Part shown: positions 1 through 5,063 of the stretch, in pieces
Numbering within the stretch: the first letter of the stretch is position 1
How the letters are laid out: every line of letters starts with the position of its first letter
Assembly: GCA_030665795.1 (NCBI GenBank)
Contig: DAOUZD010000081.1
Location: forward strand, 1 to 5,063
From: Dehalococcoides sp.
GTDB lineage: Bacteria; Chloroflexota; Dehalococcoidia; Dehalococcoidales; RBG-16-60-22
Reading direction: 5' to 3'
Length of the DNA stretch: 5,063 nt
The notes under the pieces: generated by a model
What the model saw: only the letters and a program-made list of their open reading frames with translations
Told to the model about the DNA's origin: nothing
The model's database searches: none
Translations under genes and position numbers: made by a program

Positions 1-2
1 TG

Positions 3-905
3 GGCAGGGGCAACAAGGAACTGGTGGACCAGGCAGCCGTGGACGCAATGCGCCACGCCTTAAGCCATATCAGCATGGATGGGACCGTGGTCATTGGCGA
101 GGGAGAGAAGGACGAAGCGCCTATGCTCTACATCGGAGAGCGTATCGGCAATGGTTCTGACTTACCCGTTGACATGGCGGTTGACCCGATTGATGGTACC
201 ACGCTGGTTTCCAGGGGGCTTCCCGGAGCCATCTCCGCAGTCGCACTTTCCGCAAAAGGTACGATGAACTACCCCAGGCAATTTGTCTATATGAATAAAA
301 TCGTGACCGGGCGTGAGGCCAAGGATATCATTGACATTAATGCTTCGGTGGCCGAAAACCTGAAAAGCATTGCCAGAGCCAAGAAAAGAAAGATATCAGG
401 ATTGACCGTGGTAGTTCTGGATAGACCACGTCACGAGCAATTACTGTCTGAGATTCGGAGTGCTGGCGCTCGGGTTAAATTAATCTCCGATGGGGATGTC
501 TCGGCGAGTATACAAGCGGCCTTACCGGAGACGGGAGTGGATGTGCTCATGGGCATCGGGGGTACACCGGAGGGAGTACTCTCCGCGGCGGCCATACATT
601 GTATCGGAGGTAGCATTCAATGCAAAGCTTGGCCGCGAGACGAGCAGGAGCGTAAAGCGGCACTGGCCGCCGGCATGGAGCTTGATAAAGTCTACCTGAC
701 CGAGGACTTAATCACCAGCGAGGATGTATTCTTTGCCGCCACCGGAGTCAGCAGTGGTGAGCTATTGAAGGGGGTACGTTACTTCAGCGGCGGAGCGCAA
801 ACCCAGTCTCTGGCTATGCGTTCTCGTTCTGGTACCATTCGATGGATTGATTCCATCCACGATTTTAAGCGCCTGGATAAGCTTAGTTTCCCTGAACTCA
901 ACTGA
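3..905 (+). CDS. glpX: Class II fructose-1,6-bisphosphatase (GlpX), 5'-truncated by window edge
   Basis: This enzyme hydrolyses fructose-1,6-bisphosphate to fructose-6-phosphate and phosphate, the irreversible step of gluconeogenesis, in the cytoplasm. Many GlpX proteins also accept sedoheptulose-1,7-bisphosphate. The reading frame is open from base 3, where it reads GRGNKELVDQAAVDAM. This aligns with residues 25-40 of E. coli GlpX (336 aa, from memory), so about 25 residues and the true start lie outside the window. The GTG at 24 is internal. About 300 residues are visible. Metal- and substrate-site motifs are intact: the Lys and Asp matching E. coli K29 and D33 (codons at 15 and 27), GEGE (E. 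coli E57/E59; bases 96-107), and DPIDGT (bases 183-200; E. coli DPIEGT with D85/E88), the signature of the Li+-sensitive phosphatase superfamily. Further family blocks are YMNKI, RPRHE, DGDVSASI, GIGGTPEGV, FAATGVSSGELL and the C-terminal SGTIRWIDSIH. The gene ends with TGA at 903-905 and is convergent with the aldolase. No frameshift is seen. The family call is very secure. Confidence 0.96.
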   Translation, partial: GRGNKELVDQAAVDAMRHALSHISMDGTVVIGEGEKDEAPMLYIGERIGNGSDLPVDMAVDPIDGTTLVSRGLPGAISAVALSAKGTMNYPRQFVYMNKIVTGREAKDIIDINASVAENLKSIARAKKRKISGLTVVVLDRPRHEQLLSEIRSAGARVKLISDGDVSASIQAALPETGVDVLMGIGGTPEGVLSAAAIHCIGGSIQCKAWPRDEQERKAALAAGMELDKVYLTEDLITSEDVFFAATGVSSGELLKGVRYFSGGAQTQSLAMRSRSGTIRWIDSIHDFKRLDKLSFPELN

Positions 906-1009
906 ACGAATTAGCACATCTTAATTAACCGCAGTGAACTGACGTGGTATTGCGTGCGTTATGACCCACTGGTCGTTCCTTGGTATCTGGGATAAGCTGA
1001 AAAATAAAA
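906..1009. other. Convergent intergenic gap without a clear terminator
   Basis: This 104-bp gap separates the 3' ends of glpX and the aldolase gene, so transcripts from both strands must end in or near it. The best hairpin is ATGACC-CACT-GGTCGT at 961-976, six base pairs with one G-U in the plus-strand RNA. It is weaker on the minus strand, where one pair is lost. Neither strand has a proper U-tract after it. A TTAATTAA palindrome lies at 921-928. The minus-strand RNA is U-rich just after the aldolase stop, but no stem precedes that run. Termination may be factor-dependent, or the convergent transcripts may overlap. No gene is visible here. Confidence 0.5.
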
Positions 1010-2353
1010 TTACTTGACAACGTATTTGCTGACTAAGTCCACCGTATCCACTACATTCAGTTTCTGGAAGAGCAGAGCAAAGCGTTGTTCCAATATATCC
1101 CCCATCTCTTTAAGGTTTCCCTCAGGAATGCTCCATATTTCTTTCTTGAAATCACCCCAGGCTCTCTTCCGCGTCTTGTACAGGAATTGTTCCTCTGTAT
1201 CTCCTGCTTTTCTCTCGTCGCTGTAATTTTCGACAAGATGTCGGTTTATTTTCGACAATAACTCCTTGGGGAAATAGGGACTGTCATAGATAAGGTTTTG
1301 AAATCCGGTGGCCAGATGAACCTCAACGGTACCTACTTCCGGAAACAGATTAAAGGCGTCGTCCAGAAGAGTAGAGGCGCCATGTTGCACCGCGCCACCC
1401 ATCCCGTACTCCTCACGGGCCACTTTAGAGAGTTCCCTCAGGGTCTCAAAATCAAGCTTAACACTGGCGATTGACCCATTGGGCAAAACTACCCCGCCGT
1501 GCGTTGTCCCGGTCTGCACGCTGATTTTTGAAATTCCCTTGATATTTGGGCCCAACAGGGCAAGATACCCGTTCATAAAGGCGCTGAGGTCTTCTACTGT
1601 GCTATTTCTCTTACCTACTTCCCCAATCTCACCGCCGACAGAAATGGTAATTCCTTCCGGCTCAAAACTACGGATAAATTTTGTCATTTCCGCGGTAATC
1701 TGGCAGTTCTTTTCCTGCTGTTGCTCAAGACTATCCTTTTCTAAATCAACCACGGTAGAGGCATCAATATCAATATTCAGAAAGCCGGCACTTACCGCCT
1801 CCCGTATTAATTCCTTGATTGTGTTTATTTCCTTTTCCGGTTCTGAGTTGTATTTGCTCCGGTTTACCTGAAAATGGTCTCCCTGTATGAAGACAGGACC
1901 CTGAAATCCCTCTCTCATTGCTGCCGCCAGCACGCCGGTGGTATATTCCACCGGTCTTTGCTTGGTATAGCCTATTTCAGAGCGCGCAATCTCAAAGATA
2001 AAGGCACCAACGTTATGTTTCAGCGCCGCCCTGAAAACAGCTCGTGCTACCTGATAAGTGAGCCCGCGAATATTTATCGCCGGCACGGTAATGCCCTGAT
2101 AGACCCCCTTGCCGGCGGCTTCATATAGCCCTTGAATGCTTGCCGGGAAAATCCCCCGGGTAGAAGCTAACTCACGAATGAGCTGCCGGGACTCCCCTCT
2201 CGTTTGGTCATCGGTGCCAAAGACAGCCTTTTCTACCAGGCTGTCTATTTTATCGCCTGAGATAGACTCACCCTCGTTCAAATTAAGATTTACCCCGCCC
2301 GCCTGCTCCTTTGCTTTCATTTCGGTTTTATCTTTGCCGGAATCTTCACGCAT
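1010..2353 (-). CDS. fba: Class II (Zn-dependent) fructose-bisphosphate aldolase, long variant
   Basis: This enzyme reversibly cleaves fructose-1,6-bisphosphate to dihydroxyacetone phosphate and glyceraldehyde-3-phosphate in the cytoplasm. The start is taken as ATG at 2353 (447 aa) because AAGGAG sits 6 nt upstream. The ATG 18 nt further out has no ribosome site and would leave AAGGAG inside the coding region. Class II landmarks, numbered from this start, are: VPAINIR at about 90-96, opening the TIM barrel; catalytic Asp plus Zn His in QGDHF (D159, H160); Zn Glu in GGEIGEVG (E242); Zn His in TGTTHGG (H285); and Zn His in VQHGAST (H324). The protein is longer than the usual 285-360 aa, with an N-terminal region of about 90 residues (hydrophilic start, then helical) and a charged helical C-terminal tail of about 90 residues. 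Where most relatives have NIDT after the last Zn His, this one reads HLATGFQN (from about 346). It overlaps the upstream PFK gene by 8 bp and so is co-transcribed with it. Tagatose-bisphosphate or a related ketose bisphosphate is a less likely substrate. Confidence 0.9.
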   Translation of the reverse strand: MREDSGKDKTEMKAKEQAGGVNLNLNEGESISGDKIDSLVEKAVFGTDDQTRGESRQLIRELASTRGIFPASIQGLYEAAGKGVYQGITVPAINIRGLTYQVARAVFRAALKHNVGAFIFEIARSEIGYTKQRPVEYTTGVLAAAMREGFQGPVFIQGDHFQVNRSKYNSEPEKEINTIKELIREAVSAGFLNIDIDASTVVDLEKDSLEQQQEKNCQITAEMTKFIRSFEPEGITISVGGEIGEVGKRNSTVEDLSAFMNGYLALLGPNIKGISKISVQTGTTHGGVVLPNGSIASVKLDFETLRELSKVAREEYGMGGAVQHGASTLLDDAFNLFPEVGTVEVHLATGFQNLIYDSPYFPKELLSKINRHLVENYSDERKAGDTEEQFLYKTRKRAWGDFKKEIWSIPEGNLKEMGDILEQRFALLFQKLNVVDTVDLVSKYVVK

Positions 2354-3476
2354 TTGTTTCTCCTTTACCATGCATCAAAATATCTCGGCGTCCGTTGTAT
2401 CGTTCTATATCGTATTGTGTTTCAACATCTACGAAGTGTGTCCGACCGATAACTTTTTGCAGTGGGCAGGTTGTAATCTCACCGTTTTTATGGCACACCA
2501 TCTTGCCGAAATCTCGCGTCGCAATCAAATCAACGGCGGCAATGCCAAAATACCGGCCCATCCTCCGGTCATAAGCACAGGGTGCACCCCCACGTTGCAG
2601 ATGGCTCAGTATGATACTTCGAGTTTCCACATCGGTGCCTTTAGAGATTTCTTTAGCCAGAAAATCAGCGACGCCACTCAGCATCTTATGACCGAAGCTA
2701 TCCACGCCTTCCTGTCTCACAAATTCTGAGCCCCCCGCTGGCTTGGCTCCCTCGGCGACGAGAATAATTTCGTATCTGGCTCCCTTTCTTCTCCCCTCCA
2801 GAAGCAGCTCATTTACCTTTTCAATTGAAAAATCATACTCTGGAATAAGTATGATATAAGCTCCGCAAGATTCGCCTCCTTCCAGAGCCAGCCACCCGGT
2901 ATGCCTGCCCATTGTTTCCACCACAAATATCCTTTGGTGAGACCCGGCCGTGGTTCTCAGCCGGTCAACCTCCTCCGTAATCACATTTAAAGCAGTCTCA
3001 AAACCCAGCGTATAATCGGTCTCGACAAGGTCGTTATCAATGGTTTTGGGAATGCCAACCACATTGGCGCCTTCTTGGGACAGCTTATAGGCCACACCAA
3101 GCGTATCATCACCGCCAATAACTACCAAAGCATCCAAACCGAACTTTTCAATGTTATCTAATACGGTTTTTGACTGCTCATCTTTCGGGTTATAAGGATT
3201 GGTCCGGGATGTCCCCAGCATGGTACCACCGTATCTGTCCCAGGTTCTGACCTTCTCCTCATCCAGAGGCACTATATGGTCCTGGATATTGAGGTTGGCA
3301 TTTTCAGCATACATAAGTCCTTTCCATCCGTTCCGAATGCCTAGAACCTCGTACTGCACCCCTCTTTCCGATTCCAGTCGCTTATCCAGTGCCGTCTTGA
3401 CCACCCACTTAATCGCTGGATTTAGCCCGGCACAGTCTCCACCACCAGTGAGTACACCAATCCTCGCTTTTCTCAT
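2346..3476 (-). CDS. pfp: Pyrophosphate-dependent 6-phosphofructokinase (group III PFK family)
   Basis: The predicted reaction is reversible phosphorylation of fructose-6-phosphate to fructose-1,6-bisphosphate with PPi as donor, in the cytoplasm. The protein has 376 aa, typical of the 340-400 aa bacterial group. Motifs: GGGDCAGLN (11-19) and GGTMLGTSRT (83-92), donor-binding loops; GGDDT (121-125); GIPKTIDNDL (141-150) with catalytic D147; ETMGRHTGW (187-195), substrate loop; AEGAKPAGG (241-249) with E242; and HLQRGG (292-297) with H292 and R295 contacting the substrate phosphate. D124 stands where E. coli ATP-PFK has G104, and K144 where it has G124. The Asp/Lys pair is the recognised signature of PPi enzymes. 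Lys alone also occurs in actinobacterial ATP-PFKs, so D124 is the deciding residue. Overall wording resembles the Amycolatopsis methanolica PPi-PFK type. The start is bounded: an in-frame TAA lies 12 nt upstream, and no other ATG, GTG or TTG intervenes. No Shine-Dalgarno site is present, in keeping with the very short leader predicted. The gene is followed by, and overlaps, the aldolase gene. Family is near certain; donor choice is strong inference. Confidence 0.92.
   Translation of the reverse strand: MRKARIGVLTGGGDCAGLNPAIKWVVKTALDKRLESERGVQYEVLGIRNGWKGLMYAENANLNIQDHIVPLDEEKVRTWDRYGGTMLGTSRTNPYNPKDEQSKTVLDNIEKFGLDALVVIGGDDTLGVAYKLSQEGANVVGIPKTIDNDLVETDYTLGFETALNVITEEVDRLRTTAGSHQRIFVVETMGRHTGWLALEGGESCGAYIILIPEYDFSIEKVNELLLEGRRKGARYEIILVAEGAKPAGGSEFVRQEGVDSFGHKMLSGVADFLAKEISKGTDVETRSIILSHLQRGGAPCAYDRRMGRYFGIAAVDLIATRDFGKMVCHKNGEITTCPLQKVIGRTHFVDVETQYDIERYNGRRDILMHGKGETNA
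2360..2365 (-). promoter_or_regulatory. Shine-Dalgarno site of the aldolase gene, deciding its start
   Basis: On the minus strand AAGGAG lies here, followed by AAACAA and then ATG at 2353-2351. The spacing of 6 nt is good. The site lies inside the last codons of the phosphofructokinase gene, whose TGA (2348-2346) overlaps the aldolase start in ATGCGTGA. This arrangement suggests translational coupling or reinitiation. It also argues against the more upstream ATG at 2371. Confidence 0.85.
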
Positions 3477-3487
3477 GGTACTAATAG

Positions 3488-3515
3488 CTTATAAATTTTT
3501 TCGCTCCGTTGTCAA
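3488..3515 (-). promoter_or_regulatory. Near-consensus sigma-70-type promoter for the PFK-aldolase unit
   Basis: On the minus strand a perfect TTGACA -35 box (3515-3510) is followed after 16 nt by TATAAG (3493-3488), a five-of-six match to TATAAT. The spacer contains an A-run. Only 11 nt separate the -10 box from the ATG at 3476. Transcription would therefore start about 3-6 nt before the coding region, giving an almost leaderless mRNA. This agrees with the missing ribosome site. The promoter is predicted by eye only. Confidence 0.65.
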
Positions 3516-3543
3516 ACAGGACCAGCCTCCAACTAGCCATCGT

Positions 3544-3586
3544 AATACAGGTATTCCACCGATTTCTATAGCCTGTTAAACAAGCT
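3544..3586. repeat. Two short inverted repeats upstream of the PFK promoter (possible operators)
   Basis: AATAC-AG-GTATT at 3544-3555 is an inverted repeat with 5-bp arms. AGCCTGTT-A-AACAAGCT at 3570-3586 has 8-bp arms with one mismatch. In minus-strand RNA that mismatch becomes G-U, so a stem of about 7 bp with a 3-nt loop could form. They lie about 29 and 55 bp upstream of the -35 box and downstream of the antiporter stop. Neither is followed by a U-tract, so an intrinsic terminator is not supported. They could be regulator-binding sites or chance palindromes. Confidence 0.25.
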
Positions 3587-3623
3587 GCCGCAAAGTCAGA
3601 ATATGCTATTTTGTGCAATCCCG

Positions 3624-5063
3624 TTATACTGCCTCATCAGGATTGAACTCAGCGATTTCCTCATCTTTTCGCACTAAGGCCAGGAGCCGCTTTCGGTCCC
3701 CTTTCTCAAGACCAACGATACTAAACAGCCTCTTGATAAACCTGAAACTGGCTTCGTACTCGGGGCTAACTAACTCCGTTATCCCTAGCTCCTTCAGTGC
3801 TTCAGCTTCCTTCAAACGGTGGACCCGTGCCAGAATCTCCAGCTTCGGGTTAATCCTCAAGGCGACTTTTGCCGCCGTCACTACGGCTATTGGGTCAGGA
3901 TAGGTTATCACCAGCGCCTTAGCTCTACCGAGGTTAGCCTGAGAAAGCACATGGATGTTTGTCGCATCACCATATATGCGTGGTCTACCGCTATCACGCG
4001 CCTCAGAAATCCGCTCGGGGTCAATATCAATGATAGTATAAGGTATTCCGGCGTCCTGCAGGCCCTGGGCAACATTTTGTCCAACCCGCCCATAGCCGGC
4101 AACCACTACTCTGTTAGGTGCTTTAGCAGGCGATGGAGCGGACGGTTGCGAAACCTGTCTGGTGGCCAGCGTTCTACGGGCTGAAAGTAAAGCTAATTTG
4201 GTTGAGAGTTGACAAGCCAGGCTAATGGAAACCGGTGTCAATAACATGCTGATAATGGCGCTGGCTAGTATCAAAGAATAAAACTCGGCTGAGATTATGC
4301 CTATATTGATTCCTCCTTGAGCCAGGATGAAGCCAAACTCACCAATCTGAAGCAGCCCGGCACCGGTGATAAAAGCTACCCTGTTACCGAAGCCAAAGAG
4401 CCGAACAATGCTAAAAACGACCAGCAATTTTGTGAAAATGATAACGGCTACGGTAAGTAAAATCGCTGCCCAGTGGTTAACTACAAAAACGGGGTCTAAC
4501 AACATACCCAGTGAAACAAAGAAAAGGGTGGCGAAAACATCACGCAGAGGTGTTATCTCTGCTAAAGCCTGGTGCACAAATCTTGTTTCACGGAGCACGA
4601 GGCCGATAAGGAAAGCTCCAAATACCATTGACAACCCAAAAATATGAGTCCCGATGGCTGCGCCCAGACAGAGGAGCAGGACGGTCAGTAGAAACAATTC
4701 CCGGGCTCGCACTCCACCCACTCTCCCCATCAGCCACGGCAGTATCCATCGCCCCAGCACGATTGCTATCCCAACAAACAATACCGCCTTCCCCACCGCT
4801 ATTGATAGAGTAAGCAGAAAACTCCCGGCGGCACCACTCATAAGAGGCAGGGCCACCATCATTATGACCACACTGATATCCTGCATGATAAGAAATGCAA
4901 TCATAATCCGTCCTCGAACCGAAGTAAGCTCTCCCCGCTCCATCAGTATTTTTAGACACACGGCGGTGCTGCTAAGTGATATTATCAGGCCAAACAGGAC
5001 GGCTTGAGGTAAATGCCAGCCGAACAGGAGAACGCCCACCATTAGCCCCACGGCGAAAGTAGC
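3624..5063 (-). CDS. Kef-type (CPA2) K+/H+ antiporter with C-terminal RCK domain, 5'-truncated by window edge
   Basis: This is an inner-membrane monovalent cation:proton antiporter of the CPA2 family, probably for K+ efflux or pH homeostasis. The frame is open to the window edge, so 479 residues are visible. Family members run to about 550-650 aa, so roughly the first 70-120 residues (first two to four helices) are missing. The GTG at 5051 is internal. Numbering from that codon, hydrophobic segments fill residues 1-280, including SLSSTAVCLKIL (25-36) and FLIMQDISVV (53-62). The Gln-Asp pair Q57-D58 matches the QD of Kef transporters rather than the ND or DD of Na+/H+ relatives. A Pro/Ala/Ser-rich linker (about 290-312) joins a cytoplasmic TrkA-N/RCK Rossmann domain (about 314-430). 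This has GYGRVG (319-324), acidic D342 and D344 at the end of the second strand, and YGDATNIHVL (360-369). Such domains bind NAD(H) or other nucleotides and gate the transporter. Only about 45 residues follow, so no full TrkA-C domain is present. Whether it is glutathione-gated cannot be told. The stop is TAA at 3626-3624. It shares orientation with the PFK gene but is 147 bp away. Confidence 0.92.
   Translation of the reverse strand, partial: ATFAVGLMVGVLLFGWHLPQAVLFGLIISLSSTAVCLKILMERGELTSVRGRIMIAFLIMQDISVVIMMVALPLMSGAAGSFLLTLSIAVGKAVLFVGIAIVLGRWILPWLMGRVGGVRARELFLLTVLLLCLGAAIGTHIFGLSMVFGAFLIGLVLRETRFVHQALAEITPLRDVFATLFFVSLGMLLDPVFVVNHWAAILLTVAVIIFTKLLVVFSIVRLFGFGNRVAFITGAGLLQIGEFGFILAQGGINIGIISAEFYSLILASAIISMLLTPVSISLACQLSTKLALLSARRTLATRQVSQPSAPSPAKAPNRVVVAGYGRVGQNVAQGLQDAGIPYTIIDIDPERISEARDSGRPRIYGDATNIHVLSQANLGRAKALVITYPDPIAVVTAAKVALRINPKLEILARVHRLKEAEALKELGITELVSPEYEASFRFIKRLFSIVGLEKGDRKRLLALVRKDEEIAEFNPDEAV

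Noticed and set aside
24..26. GTG as the start of glpX
   Set aside because: The frame continues upstream to the window edge with conserved GlpX residues (GRGNK), including the Lys equivalent to E. coli K29. The real start is outside the window.
961..976. Hairpin ATGACC-CACT-GGTCGT as an intrinsic terminator
   Set aside because: The stem is only 6 bp with a G-U pair on the plus strand, and no U-tract follows on either strand.
1014..1019. Plus-strand TTGACA that could be a -35 box
   Set aside because: It lies in the 3' end of the aldolase gene, has no good -10 box 16-18 nt downstream, and no plus-strand gene follows.
2136..2729. 197-codon plus-strand open frame
   Set aside because: It lies antisense across the aldolase start and the PFK 3' half, whose protein families are unmistakable. 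Its translation shows no domain, and its composition is that of a reverse-strand shadow.
4588..4959. 123-codon minus-strand open frame inside the antiporter gene
   Set aside because: It is a different frame of the same strand as a clear transmembrane antiporter, with no recognisable motif and no ribosome site. It is a shadow frame.
1..5063. Search for CRISPR arrays, tRNAs, insertion-sequence ends, phage or defence genes
   Set aside because: By eye I found no repeated spaced units, cloverleaf-like segment, transposase or terminal repeats. Almost all of the window is coding sequence of four well-known families.

Overview
The window is an ordinary, gene-dense bacterial segment. It holds three enzymes of central carbon metabolism and one membrane antiporter. 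I found no mobile element, RNA gene, CRISPR array or phage gene. The best taxonomic guess, from remembered protein similarity only, is Chloroflexota (Dehalococcoidia-like) or a neighbouring phylum. The clues are a GlpX with a DPIDGT motif, a group III phosphofructokinase resembling actinomycete PPi enzymes, and a long class II aldolase. The confidence in this placement is low.

Layout. A plus-strand gene cut by the left edge encodes GlpX-type class II fructose-1,6-bisphosphatase (to 905). A convergent gap of about 100 bp follows, without a convincing terminator. On the minus strand, read from right to left, come a K+/H+ (Kef/CPA2) antiporter with a C-terminal RCK domain, cut by the right edge (3624-5063); a 147-bp gap carrying a near-consensus sigma-70-type promoter and two small inverted repeats; a phosphofructokinase whose active-site residues indicate pyrophosphate as phosphoryl donor (2346-3476); and a class II fructose-bisphosphate aldolase (1010-2353). 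The aldolase start overlaps the phosphofructokinase stop by 8 bp.

How the genes work together. PPi-PFK and aldolase form a two-gene transcription unit that interconverts fructose-6-phosphate, fructose-1,6-bisphosphate and triose phosphates. GlpX, facing them from the other strand, catalyses the irreversible hydrolysis of the same bisphosphate. The cluster therefore covers the whole F6P/FBP/triose-phosphate node in both directions, and possibly the equivalent sedoheptulose phosphates. The antiporter is in the same orientation but separated by its own gap and has no obvious metabolic link.

The points most worth checking are the PPi specificity, the very short leader predicted for the PFK mRNA, the translational coupling that fixes the aldolase start, and the altered phosphate-binding loop of the aldolase. 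I see no sign of a new defence, mobile or RNA-based system here.
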